DNA of 64,000 bases from Inia geoffrensis (GCA_036417435.1 CM070910.1:16185501-16249500), one strand, 5' to 3'. Counted from the first letter of the stretch, positions 10,701-24,600 are shown. Translations and numbers: made by a program. The notes: generated by a model from the sequence alone, not told the origin.

Positions 10701-13700
10701 GGCTGAGTAATACTCCCTTGTACATGTGTACCACATCTTCTTTATCCATTCGTCTGTCGGTGGGCATTTAGGTTGCTTCCATGACCTGGCTGTTGTAAAT
10801 ACAGTCACCTGACTTTTTTGAGCCCTGTTTTTACAGGTAAGAGGTTGGACTGAATAATAATAATCTAATGTCATTTTTCATCTCTAACATTCTAGGATTC
10901 AGGGTGATTATTTTATGCATGTGTGAAAGAAATAAACGCATTTTTCTTATAAAGGAATGTCCCTTCCTCTGCAGAGGTTCAGAGAGGGTAAGTAACTTGC
11001 CAAAGGTCCCAGAGCAATAAGTGCCAAGCTCTGGATTCAGTGCTCTTTCCATTTCCCCAGCACTGTGTATCTTTGGGCTGCTAATTCCATGTATCTTTGG
11101 TCTCAGAGTGGGAGACCCTGACCCCATAGACTTTTATTCCGGGGCCAGAGCCTGCCTGTGCTGCCCAAAGTCCTCCCCAGGCACAATGAGCTCCAGACGT
11201 GCCCGCTGCAGACAGGACACGCTAGACCCCTCTCCCTCACCAGGGGCCAGGATGCCCCACCTGCAGCTGCCAGGCTGTTGGGAACCCTCAGAAGGTCACA
11301 CGTGCATTGAATGGTGGCTCTGCTTGACCAGCAGCACAGAGACAGATTTTCAGTCCCTACACCTTCAGGGGTGTGTGTGTACGTGTATGTGCATGTGTGC
11401 ATGTGCAGGAAAGAGGAAGCTGTGAGCTAAGCACTGGAGTCGCTGTACGCTTGGCCTTAAGAAAAATGTCCAGAAGGTTTTAAAAAGGTGACTTTCGTTG
11501 AAAGCATGTGACCAGCTGCACCGTGGTGTTTGGGAAGAATGTTGTTTCTCGCTGCCGACGCTTGCCAACATTTTCTTGCCTGGCAAGCTCACAAATACCC
11601 ACACGTACTGACAAGCACCAGTGGTGTATGTTCTGTAGGCAAATTTAGGAAAGGGGTGAGTTGAAGGCTTTCAGCCTGGGGAAAAATGACCTGATAATTT
11701 CACATCCTCTTCCTGGCCTTGACGAGGGTTTCATCTGAGTGTTTCCTCATTTGGGGGTGTACAGGGTTTTTTGTTTGACTCGTTGTTGTTTACCTTTTTA
11801 AACTCTTAAAAACCTTAACAGAATCTGGTGTATTCTGGAGGAACAAATCTTCAGTGATGAGAGAGCTGAGGTTGGCAATGGGAGGTTTGCATCAGGCCCC
11901 TCTCAGTGGGTGTAGGGGGCACACTCCTGGGCTGGGGGTCCAACCTGCCTCTCAGCCTCTGAATGGACTCCAACCAGCGTTGGCCTTGGGTTCCTACCTA
12001 AGTCTGCACCCATTTCTCCTCTTGTGAGACGAGGTCACCCCCTGTCTCCCCGCTGACCTGAGCTGGGGGAATCTCTTGGTGGAAGGGCTAGAAACTCTGG
12101 GTTCAGAGTGTTTGCAGTTTAACCCCAAGTAAGAAACAGAGTCCATCAGTGTTGGGCCTTTACATCTCACACCCCAAAGGAATCAGCGCTTGTCTTTCCT
12201 TTCGTCCCACCCCCAAACCACCGCCTCGCTCTTCATAAGACCTTCTGCTGGTTTCTGCAGAGACTTCTTGGGCCACAGTTAATGGTACAGGGGCGCTCAC
12301 TTAGATTATCAGTTAGTGTAAATGGCTACGCGCTGATGGTGGCTGCCCAGGCACGCTCGTCAGGCAGGATTTGCTTCAGGCACCTACTCACTTCCGTTAC
12401 CACCTCCCTTTGTTCAAATCCTACCACTCCTGTTTCCTTTTCCCGGGGACGGGCGCTCAGCTCTCTGCCTGATAAACTGGTTCTTAGTGGCTGTTAATAA
12501 GCGCTAAGTTCCCTCCCCCAGCTCGAGCATTTTAACAGCTGGTAATTTTTTAAAGTTTTGATTGGAACACAGGTGATTTACAGTGTTGTGGACAGGTGGT
12601 AATTTTTGCTCCAAAGGAGCTGCTGTCTGGGTCCCAGGAGCAGAGACTGGAGAGGGGCAGGAATAAATCGAGATGGGAAGGAAGAGTTTGCAGCCCAACA
12701 GATTAGGCTCTGAGATCAGCGAGCCAGCGCATGGCTTTGCTTTAGTTTCCTCAAGGGTGAAATGGGGCCAAGGTCACTTCCTCAAGGGCTTCTTGCAATG
12801 ATTAAATTAGGCACATGTGCAAAGTGGTCAGATACACTGGACTCTGTTAAGAATGAGCTCCAAGAAGCTGGGGTGAGGTCTGCCTCATTCACTGCTCCCC
12901 AGGCTCCCAAGCACAGCGCCCTGCTGACGGAGATGTTCACAGCTGCATGCTGAGCGAGTGGAGGAGGAGCCCAGGGGAAGGGGTGCCTCTGGCTAACGTA
13001 CTTCCCACTTGTACCGGGGGTGTGGGCTTCCAGGGTGACTGCTGAGCTTTACTACCTGACTGAGAGCTCTGCCGTCTCCTAGAAACAGAGCCCCACGTGG
13101 TGAGGAGGTGACCCCTGCTTGTGGCATCAACCCTGCCATTGCTCAGGGCTTTCTGTGGTCAGGACTAGGGCAGCCATGATGGGGTTTTGAGGTTGGTAAA
13201 AAAAGACATGGCAAGGACTGAACATAGATAATCTTCATATTTCTAGAGACCAGAAGGCTCATGAGGCTGGGGTAGAGTGTGTGCAAAATGGTGGACCTGA
13301 ATGAAAAATCCTCCATTCCAGAGAGACCAATTTAGGGGTTCTCAGGGCCAGTCCCCGACCTCCTTGTGCCTGGAATTCAGGCTGGAAGAGAGGGCACCTC
13401 TGAGGGAGAGAGGGAAGATACTGGCCGCACTGATGGGAAGATGTACACTCCCTCCATCTTCCACTGGTCTGGGGGGTACGTATCTGTCCTATGGAGCCTC
13501 TTGGTTGGGGGTCTGCCATCTTGGAGTCCCGTATCAGAGAGGCCTTGGGGCCACTTTCTGCTGCATAAAGCTGATGGTGCCCCCATTCCTCAGCTCTTCT
13601 CTTCCTGAATCTCTGCACCTCCAACTGCCTCCCCTCCACCTGCCTCCAGAGTCGCTGGAACTCGTCACCCTGCTCCGCATTGCCCACTCACAGGGATGGG

Positions 13701-16700
13701 GTGCCTGATGCCTCTGATGGGTGTGAGATTTATACCTCCCAACCCCCGCCCCAAGTCACACACCCATCAGAGGCATCAGGGATGGAAAGTTGGCTTTTGA
13801 ACAGTTAAAGACAGATAGGTAGTCACAGAAAAGAGAGCAATCAAGAAACAAATTTTAGGGACTTCCCTGGTGGTCCAGTGGTTAAGACTCCATGCTCGCA
13901 ATGCAGGGGGCCCGGGTTCTATCCCTGGTCGGGGAACTAAGATCCTGCAACCTGCATGCCACATGGCACGCCAGAGAAACAAATTTTAAAAGAATTGTGG
14001 CAACGATATGTTTTCTTGAGAGTGGACTGTGGGCACTTTGCTGCGGCCAAGAGATACATGTGCTTGGGGGTGGGGTATCATCAGATGTTCACATCACTGC
14101 TGCAGTGTGCACAGAACACAGACCTTATTTTCTATGATAGATGAAATCTCTTCGCCACCTTCTAGGTAGCGGGAAGGAGCAAACTTTACACTTGCCCGTC
14201 TGTGATAGCTCAGGGTCTTCTGTCTTCTGGAGGACTCAGGCTTCGTGTTTCCTCTCCCTTCCCCTGCCCCTCTCCCAAATGGCATCTGGAGGCTTTTGAG
14301 ACCTGGTGTTGCCTGGCAGAGGGGTCTGGGACGCTCACCGGCCTCCTCTGCAGAGCAATGGGCTGGCCTGGATTCCGGATTGGTCAACAGAGAGGGTCAT
14401 CGGTCCCATTTGGCCTTTTGGGGAACCATGCTGGCTTAAAGTGCTGTCCATTCCCAGGCTGCGTGAAATCCTCCAGGCCTGGGGAAGCAAGGGATCCAGG
14501 GGTGTCGCTTCCGGTTCACCTATCCGCCACTTTCCTCCACGGCAGCTCTGCAGCCCTGCGGGAGGCTGCACCCGCTGAAACCACGATTTCTCTGAGGCTC
14601 GCAACAGGCCCAGGCTGTGCTGAGAGACAAGCCGTCAGCCTCCTGTTCACAACCATCGCGGTGTCGCCAGCCCTCCCGTCCCCTCATGGCTCAGCGAGTG
14701 GGGCAGGCCTGGGGGGCAGGGTAAGGACGCTGTGAGTGGCCCCTCATTCTCCCTCCGTCTCCTTGTTTTGCAACTTCTGCTGGGGCCGAAGAGACTAGCT
14801 TTCCATGTCCTCTTCCTCTTTACCACAGACGGCCCCATTGATTTTTTTTTTTATAAATTTATTTGTTTGTTTTTGTTTTTGTCTGTGTTGTGTCTTCGTT
14901 GCTGCATGTGGGCTTTCTCTAGTTGCGGCGAGTGGGGGCTGCTCTTTGTTGCGGTGCGCGGGCTTCTCATTGCGGTGGCTTCTCTTGTTGCGGAGCATGG
15001 GCTCTAGGTGCGCAGGCTTCAGTAGTTGTGGCTCGTGGGCTCTAGAGCCCAGGCTCGGTAGCTGTGGTACACGGGCTTAGTTGCTCCGCAGCATGTGGGA
15101 TCTTCCTGAGCCAGGGATCGAACCTGTGTCACCTGCATTGGCAGGTGGATTCTTTTATTTTTCGTGGGGTTTTTTTTACTATTACCATTTTTATTAGACA
15201 CTCTTCTAAAAAAAAATCCTAGTCTAACTAAAAATACTGAATTAGAAATAAGGGGTATTAACTGTAGGAAAAGTAGTAGTATTGCTGATAGTTAAAACAA
15301 TGTATTACTTGAGAACAAAAACCACAAACCATTGAAGAAGAAATGCCCCAGAAATAGACCCTTGACTACATAAGAAAATAATATAAGATGAAGAAAGGGC
15401 CACCAGTCAATGGGAAAAAAATTGGGTTATTCAATCAATTGTGTACAGAATCCAGCTATCTACTTGGAAAGAGAAAGATTGCTTAGAGCTGCATGTTACA
15501 TTCTACCACAAAACAAATTCTAAAATACTAAAAGATGAATATGAAAAACAGTCATAAAACTAAAGAAAACAAAGTTGATTATTTATCATATCCTTGAATC
15601 AGTAATAATGTTCTAAACTCAGTTTAAAAAAAAAAAGAAACTGCAAAGAAAAAGATTGGTACACTTAAATATGTAAAAATCTGAAACTTCTGCATATCAA
15701 GAATTGTAAAATTACATGTCCAACAAAACTAGAAAAAACATTGGCAATAATATGACAGAAGCTTAATATCGTTAATAGGTAAGTGTTTTTACAAGTAAAA
15801 GAAAAAACAGACATCCCCAAAGATATGCAATAGAAAAATAAGCAAAGAACATGAACAGAAAATTCACAGAGAAAAAACAATAGATAATGAACATATTTTT
15901 TTTAACGTTCAATCTCATCAGTAGTCAAAAAATGCAAATTAAAGCAAGATTTCATTATTTGCCAATAAAATTACCAAACTGTTGAAATGACGCAGTACTC
16001 TAATACACCACTGGTGGGAATGTGAATTGGTACAATCTCTCCATAAGATAATTTAGCAATATGTATCAACACCCTTAATAAAAGTACTCATGTTCTTTGA
16101 CCTAGTAATTCTAATTTGAGGGAATCTATCCTCACAACATAATTTTGAAATACAAGAAGAGTTTTATGCACAAAGATGTTAACTATGTCATTATTTATAA
16201 TGGCAAAAGACTGGGAATAACCTAAATGTTCAGTAATAATGCATTAAGTAGATAATTCTACATGATGAAATTACATTTACTACAAACTCTTTTTTTTAAA
16301 CAACTTTATTGGAGTATAATTGCTTTACAATGGTGTGTTAGTTTCTGCTTTATAACAAAGTGAATCAGCTCTACATATACATATATCCCCATATCTCCTC
16401 CCTCTTGTGTCTCCCTCCCACCCTCCCTATCCCACCCCTCTAGGGGGACACAAAGCACCGAGCTGATCTCCCTGTGCTGTGCGGCTGCTTCCCACTAGCT
16501 ATCTGTTTTACAGTTGGTAGTGTATATATGTCCATGCCACTCTCTCACTTCGTCCCAGCTTACCCTTCCTCCTCCCCGAGTCCTCAAGTCCATTCTCTAT
16601 AACTGCGTCTTTATTCCTGTCCTGGCAGGTGGATTCTTAACCACTGTGCCACCAGGGAAGTCCCCCTGTTGATATTTTCTCCTTACTGTTTGCATAAGCC

Positions 16701-19700
16701 TCACAGCTCTGCGACAATGGCCAAAGGGCTATTTTCTCTAAGCTGGAAGACCCTACAGATCTAGGGGGTTGAGGCCTGGTTCCTGATACGTCACTGGAGC
16801 TACAGGAATCTAGAGTTGTCTTGAATCTCCACAAAGCCCACCTTCTAACACCATTGATTAGCTTTTTTTTTTTTTTTTTTAAGAATTAATGACTTCTTAC
16901 CATATGGTGTCATATAGTAAGACTTCATGATATTTTCTTTTTTTAAAAAAATGTATTTATTTATTTATGGCTGTGTTGGGTCTTCATTTCTGTGCGCAGG
17001 CTTTCTCTAGTTGTGGCAAGTGGGGGCCACTCTTCATAGCTGTGCGCGGGCCTCTCACTGTCGCGGCCTCTCTTGTTGCAGAGCACAGGCTCCAGACGCG
17101 CAGGCTCAGTAATTGTGGCTCACGGCCCCTGTTGCTCCGCGGCATGTGGGACCCTCCCAGACCAGGGCTCGAACCTGTGTCCCCTGCATTGGCAGGTAGA
17201 TTCTCAACCACTGCGCCACCAGGGAAGCCCCTGATTAGCATTTCTAAGACTCCCTCTTTTACTTTATAAACCTGGACCTATCCTAATCCTCTCTGAGAAA
17301 GTAGTGGAAGAAACCACGCACAAGAGAAAGCACAAATGTGAAGATCTGATGTGTTAGCCTTGCCTGGACATGGAGAGGATGCGAGAGTCATGGGGACCCT
17401 TGGCTCTCTAAGCACCCAGCCCTGCCCCTCCCACCTCCCCTTCGCCTGCTCCACCGGTTGCAGCCGCACTGTCCTCTTTTCAGTCCCTAGACACGCAAGC
17501 CTTTCCTGCACCAGGGTCCTTCCAGCCAACCCTTCCCTGTGCCTGGGCTGCTTCTCTTCTGGCTGCTCATAAGACCTGTTTCTTCTCAGTCATTCATTTC
17601 TTCAGCATGTTTTTGTTGAGCCCTTACCAATTATCAGGCACCACCATGCTAGGTGCTGGGAACAATGGGCAGCCACAGGAACCTATGCTCTAGAAAGGGG
17701 GAGGCCCAATTCATCCCGTGGGGGAGTGTGCATGTCCAAATGTGGTAAGTGCCAGGAAGGACAAGGATGGTGCTGTGAGGACTCCTAACAGGGGAATCTG
17801 ATGGGGTTTAGAGGTGAGGGGATGCTTTTCCTGAGGAAGTGACGATGAAGCCGAAGGAGGAATGGGCTGGGCTGAGAGGAGTGGAAATAGTTGGTGCAAA
17901 GGCCCTGTGACGGGAGTGAAGGGAGATGCATGGTCAGGACAAAGGGCTGAGGGAGTACCGGTGGCTGGGTGGAAGTTGTGAGCAGGGGGTGAGCTAGTCT
18001 TGAGGCCAGGCCATGGCCGAGTCCCATTGAGTCTGCATTCTCAGTATCTCAAATCTATGTACCTGTCTCCCTCTCCAGCAAAATGCCGCTGACCTCCACT
18101 CATGAAGCCTGAGGGATGTTTTCAGGCTTCACTGGCCCCTCAGAGCAGCATTTGGCTGCCTTCCTCCCGAGGCTTCCACGGTGCAGCCTCTTCTGCTTTA
18201 TTTACCCCCTTCTCTTCTTGTTTTTTTGTTTTCTTGCGGTACGCGTGCCTCTCACTGTTGTGGCCTCTCCTGTTGCGGAGCACAGGCTCCGGACGCGCAG
18301 GCTCAGTGGCCATGGCTCACGGGCCCAGCCGCTCCACGGCACGTGGGATCTTCCCGGACCGGGGCACGAACCCGTGTCCCCTGCATCGGCAGGTGGACTC
18401 TCAACCACTGTGCCACCAGGGAAGCCCGCCCCTTCTCTTCTGAGAGATGCCTTTGTTTCTTTCGTTGGTTGTCCTGCTCTACCTGCAACCAGCTGCTCGG
18501 TTCCAGGGCTCCTCCAGGTCCAGCCCCTGGATGCTCACTCTCTGTCCAGGCAATTCTCTCCACGCGGTGGCTCCAACTGGTGCTTAAACAGATGACTCAC
18601 ATGTTTTATCACCCAGACCTCTCTTCTGAACCCTAGCTGTTTATTTAATATTTCCACTAGAGGTCACCAAGGCTCCTCCCAGCTCTCCATGTGTCCACGA
18701 CCAAACTCAGGATCGTTTTCTCTAAATCCTGTCTTCCTCCCAAACAGGGTCTGTCTCAGGGAGCCCTCCATCCCCTTATACAAGTCAGAAGTCTCAGTGC
18801 CTTTTTCCCTGTCACCCCTGTACCCAGTCAATCACCACATTCTGGAGATACTACCTTCTAATATCTCTCAGGTTCACCTACTCTTCACCACCACCAGCTG
18901 GGTCCAGGTCACCATCAGGTTTTGCTTTGATGACTACAACTGCTTCTTAACTGGTGTCCCCCCTACTCTGGATCCTTCCAACTTATTGTCCCTCTGTGCT
19001 GCCAGGGTGAACTCTTTGAAACATACATCAGATCACATCTCATCACATCACATATACCCCCAGCCTTAAAATCCTAAAATCTTTCTACAGATTCTCACAC
19101 TTCTTAGGAGTAGACAGATCTTCTAGCTCCTAAGACCCTGCCTGGTCTTTTTCCTTTTAATTTATTCTATTTATGTATTTGGCTGCTCTGGCTCTTAGTT
19201 GCGGCACGCGAGATCTTCGTTGCGACATGCAGGATCTTTAGTTGCGGCATGTGGGATCCAGTTCCCTGACTAGGGATCGAACCTGGGCCCCCTGCATTGG
19301 GAGCATGGAGTCTTAGCCACTGGACCACCAGGGAAGTCCCCCTGCCCGGTCTTGAGCCTCCTCTCACACTACTCTTTCCTTCCTGCCTCCATTGATGGAT
19401 GATTACAGTGGAATTTGTGGGGCACATTGGCGTCCTTACTTGGACTTGGGAAGACCAATATCACATTGACAACCCTCTCTCTCTCTTTTTTTTTTTGCAG
19501 TACACGGGCCTCTCACTGTTGTAGCCTCTCCCGTTGCGGAGCACAGGCTCCGGACGTGCAGGCTCAGCGGCCATGGCTCACGGGCGCAGCCGCTCCGTGG
19601 CATGTGGGATCTTCCCGGACCGGGGCACGAACCCGTGTCCCCTGCATCGGCAGGCGGACTCCCAACCACTGCACCACCAGGGAAGCCCTGACAACCCTCT

Positions 19701-21573
19701 CTTGATCCATATTAGCTTCAGTTAATAAGAGGATCTTGTCTATTAATCCTTGGAATGCATTCCCCTTGGAGCCAGAGACCCTCTACATATTATCACAAGT
19801 TAATTGGTTCCGGTTAAGGGATATATTTTGTGCAAAGAATGACTTATTTGCAAAATGCAGATTTGCCTGATTCCCTTTGATTATGAGACTATGATCCAGG
19901 CTATTCCCAGGAAAAGTCACTCTTGAGGAACCCTTCCTGTTTCTCTGCAGATGTCTTTGTTTTCTCATTGTAGTCATGGAAATAAAGAAGCCTTCTCTTG
20001 CCGGGGAATCCAGCTGGCTGTGGACTGGTTCAGGGACAGAGGACACACCTACATCAAAGTTTTTGTCCCCTCCTGGAGGAAAGAACCACCAAGATCTGAT
20101 ACCCCGATTAGAGGTATGCTGGAGCAGGTACATTCTCAAGAGGTACTATACACCTTTCCTCCATAGTACTCCTGAAAATTACAGTCAATTATATGCTTAC
20201 CATTTGTTTGATGGTGTCTGTCTTCCTCACTGGGCTATAAGCTCCATGAAAGCGCTGACTATGAGTGTTCCCTGCCAGAGCCCTATCAGCTAGCATAACA
20301 GCTGGCATATAGCAGGTGCCCAATAAATAGTTGTTGATAGATAAATGAACAAAGTATTTACTCTTTTAGTGTGAAAGATTAAGTTCCAAAAATAATAGAA
20401 TCTTATAACTTTTAACACTCTGCAGAAAGATTGGGTCTGCATCCCACCCCTAGTAGAATACAGGCACTGAAAGAGGCATCCATTCGGTCCAGTGATATTT
20501 ATTAACTGAATATCTAGTTCAATCTCTTCACTTAAAAAAAAAAAAACACAAAGGAAGCCGAGACCCAGGGAATTCTTTATTTTTAATTCTTATATCAGCT
20601 AGGAATATTTTCAGCTACAAATAATAGAACAGGTGGTTTAAATAAACAGGGTTTTTTGTTTGTTTGACTTTCTTATAAGAAGTCACATGCTGAGCCACTG
20701 CTGGTATCATGTCAGCCAAGTCCGCAATGTTGGGGCCGACCTCTTCGTGATCCTGGGGGGTTTCATTGACTTTTTCTTCCAGCCTTTTAACCAAAAGTTG
20801 TTGGTTTTGTTTTCAGTTCTATCAGTGGTTACCAATTGCTCCTTCTTCTCTTTCGGATTCTATTTTTTAAGTAAAACGCTATTCTTGTTTTACAGATGCG
20901 GTATCTTCTTGACTATCCCTATACTAATACAGACTTTTAAAAAGTTCTGTGAAGTTCCATGAATCATATTTATTTTTTCTGGGGTCAGTTCTGTTTGTTC
21001 ATCTCTCTCTTTCTCTCTCTTTGTGCTGTTAAATCTTTCTTCTCAAAAATCTGGTGATCCTTTGCTTGTCAGTGTTTACTTGTGAAAAAAGAACCAGATT
21101 GGTTAAATACATACCTGTGCAGTTGCCATGGGCTTCCTCTCCTGGTATTTGGATCTTTCCCTAAAAGGTAGGACTGACCATTGAGTGTGCTGAGCAGGAG
21201 AGTTCACTTCAGCACACCCTGCGCAGAGCAGGCAGGCAGCTGGACGCCTCTGCCCACCACACATTCCAGTGCCACGAGGATGATGGTTTTACTTTAGGAG
21301 GTCAAAGGCCACATGGGAACTGCCTCCTTCCTAGTTATATCTTCACTTTCCATACAGTGATAGGGACCAGGAAGGGTGGATGCAGCTGCCCCATGGTAGC
21401 CTTTCAGTTAATAATCCGACTTCTGCTGATTTACCACTCCTGCTGGAGAGCACTGGGACTTTGCAGGGAACGGGCTGTACCTCCTCTTCAGCCTCCATGC
21501 ACATCTGGGCTGTGGTTCCCTTTGTACTGTAGGATCAATATGATCCTACCTCCTTTCTTTCTTTCTTTCTTTT

Positions 21574-21649
<76 letters not shown>

Positions 21650-24600
21650 TTCTTTTCTTTCTTTCTTTCTTTCCTTTTTTTTTTGCCACGTGGCATGTGG
21701 GATCTTAGTTCACTGACCAGGGATCAAACCCAAACCCCCTGCATTGGAAGCATGGAGTCTTAACCACTGGACCGCCAGGGAAGTCTCTGATGCTACCTGC
21801 TTTCTGTCTTCCTAAAATTTGTCAAAACCCTGGGTTTGCTGCTGTCCCCAAGCCCATTTTTAATGTGTTTATGGATTCCCTACCCCTTCTGTACTGCTTC
21901 CCTTCTCTTTCAATGGGATTATGAGAAGGAGGGGGGATGAACACTTGTGTTCATCATGGACCAGTTGTCCCAGATTATTCTTTATGGTCTGAACATGGAG
22001 AATGGTGGCTTTCAACAGCTGTGCAATATTGTGCAATATATATTGTGTGATACATAATGGGTAAAGAGTAGGGAATTAACTTTGGGGTAGGGAAGAATTT
22101 TTAAACAAGCCACAACAAATGCAGAGAGACAGCAGAAAGAGTCATAAATTTGCCTACATTACAATAAAAGCTTCCGTTCATTAGCGGATACCACAAAAAC
22201 AAGAAAACAAAAAGACAAGCCTCAACCTGGGAGAGGCCATATATCACATATCCCTGATGAAGGATTCCTGTTGGAATCTATAGGGAACTTATCCAAATTA
22301 ATAAGACCAAGACAAAGGACAAATATATAGAAAAATGTGCTAAGGCATGAATAGGCCTTTCACAGAAGAGAAAACACAAATGGCCAATAAACATATGAAG
22401 AGATGCTCAGTTGTATTAGTAACCAGAGAAGTGCGAAATAAAATCACAACAAGAGGCCACTTTACACCCACCAGATTGGGAAAAATTAAAAAACCTGCCA
22501 ATGCCACGTGCTGACAAAGTTGCCTTAGATGCTGTGTTGGGTAGTAACTTGATATAACTACTTTGGAAAATAATGTGGCATTACCTTGTAAAGTGCCTTT
22601 CCCTACAACTCAGCAATATCACTCCTTAAGACAGACCCTAGAGAAACCCTTGTCCTTCTGTACCAGGAGACTTCTGTGCAAAACTGACAGTCATGACATG
22701 GCCAAACCTCATGCACACAATGTTCAATGAGGAAAGAAGTCACCCAAGAATATGTGCAAGATAATTCCATTTGTGTAAAGTCTGGAGGCTCATAATCACA
22801 TTGGAAATTGTCCTTTTGAAGGGTACATATATATGCATTAGAAAAAATAAAAACAAGGGAATTATAAACACAAAGTTCTCAAAACTGGATTATCTTAAAG
22901 GGAGTGGAGGGAGATGCAAACTTTGAGGGGCAATGGGGACTTCAAAGAATGGGCCATGTTCTATTTCTCAAAGGGAGTACCGCACACATGGCATTTAACT
23001 AATGAATTGTAGTTTTAAATTGATGTATAATTGACTTACAGTATTGTATTAATTTCAGATGTACAACATAGTGATTCTGTTGCAGGAAAAATGGGGCACA
23101 AGAGGATAGTCATGTCCGAGGTCTTGAGTGATTCCCTGGGACAGACTACCAAGTGAGGGTCCTTGGCTTTGGGCAGGAAAGAATTCTAGAGTGAACCATA
23201 GTAAAGTGAAAGCAGGTTTATTTAGAGAGCTACACACTCCATAGACAGAGTGTGGGCCATCTCAGAGGGTGAGAGCCGGCCCTGCAATATGGAGTGGTTA
23301 GTTTTTATGGGCTGGGCTAACGAGTGGGAGGAATATTCTAACTGTCTTGGAGAAGGGGCAGGGGTTTCTAGGAATTGGGACACCCCTACTTTTTGGCCTT
23401 TTATGGTTAGTCTTGGAACTGTCATGGTGCCTGTCATAGTGTCGTTTAGTTAATGCATTACAATAAGGGTATAATGAGGCTCAAGGTCTAGGGAAGTCTA
23501 ATCTTCTGCCATGTTGTGCCTAGTAGGTTCTAACCAGTTTTTGTCATATCCCGTTCTTCTTAATGGTTGTGTCATTCTTTCAATAGTTGTGTCCTGCCCC
23601 CTTCCTTCCTGTCTCAATTCGATATTTTTATACATTACAAAATGATCAGGGCTTCCCTGGTGGTGCAGTGGTTGAGAATCCGCCTGCCGATGCAGGGGAC
23701 GCGGGTTCGTGCCCTGATCCGGGAAGATCCCACATGCCGCGGAGCGGCTGGGCCCGTGAGCCATGGCCGCTGAGCCTGCGCATCCAGAGCCTGTGCCCCG
23801 CAACAGGAGAGGCCATCAGCAGTGAGAGGCCCGCGTACCGCAAAAAAAAAAAAAAAAAAAAAAAAAAAGATCACCACACACACGACATTAAAAAAAAATT
23901 ATTCTTTGTACCATACATGCATTATGCACTTTTGAAAAGTCTGGGAACCATGTCATATAGGAAAGGACTGAGACATGGGGGACGAATATGCTAATAATCT
24001 TCCACATGCGGAGTAACTGTTTCGTTTGGAAGGGATTTCTTTTGTCTCCGAAGGCAAAACTAAGATCAAAGAGTAGGCCGTCCAGAGATGCAGATTTTAG
24101 CTCCTGTTAAGAGACCTTGTAACGTCTGCAGCTCCAGGGACACACTCCCTCCTCCCAGGCTTCTTGGGGGCTCGCCCCACATGCGCTGGTCCAGTCGCCC
24201 CACAGATGCTGTGAGGTAGGTGCAGGAGTCATCTTCCTCATCTTATAAGTGCAAAACCTGATGTTCAGAGAGGGGTGAAAAACCCGAGAGCTGGAGCTAA
24301 GAGCGGAATGTAGGCTGCAGATTCCTAATCCCGGCCTCTCTGCGTGACATTCTTGTGTCCCTCAGAGCTGTCAGTTGTGGGCTGCTCCGTCCTGAAGGTG
24401 TCCCAGCAGACTCCTGTGTCATGAGAGGGGGGGCAGTGGTTCTCCGCTAAGGGCCCCGGCGGCACTCTTACAGGTGGATGCAGGGCTCCTGGTAATTCCT
24501 AAGTGCCGGGATTCTAGTTAAATTAGGGATGTCTTTCTCCAGAAGAAGGCCTCTGTGTCTACCGTGGGAGGGGCACGGGGCAGGTAACCATCACAACGAC

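Larger units (their letters stand above)
5701..19973 (+). other. ZC3H12D intron 1 (14.3 kb): overview
   Basis: Donor GTAG at 5701; acceptor AG at 19972. Besides the elements listed separately it holds MIR relics (about 5805-5990 and 6055-6190), an old dispersed repeat at 8996-9250, a palindromic hAT/MER-like relic at 10085-10300, L2 tails at about 12845-12955 and 18700-19110, and an old repeat at 17590-17700. The stretches 6190-6675, 7932-8990, 9260-10080, 10815-12840, 12960-13700, 13990-14830 and 17240-17590 show nothing I can name. Confidence 0.6.

Noticed and set aside
13858..13973. Genuine tRNA genes, suggested by A and B boxes in several places
   Set aside because: All such boxes lie in SINEs with tails and target duplications; no cloverleaf was seen.
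15155..16622. Twin-priming (5' inversion) as the explanation of the split SINE's insert
   Set aside because: The L1 3' end and its T run lie in the middle of the insert, not at its edge, and the two L1 parts differ in age; 3' transduction fits better.
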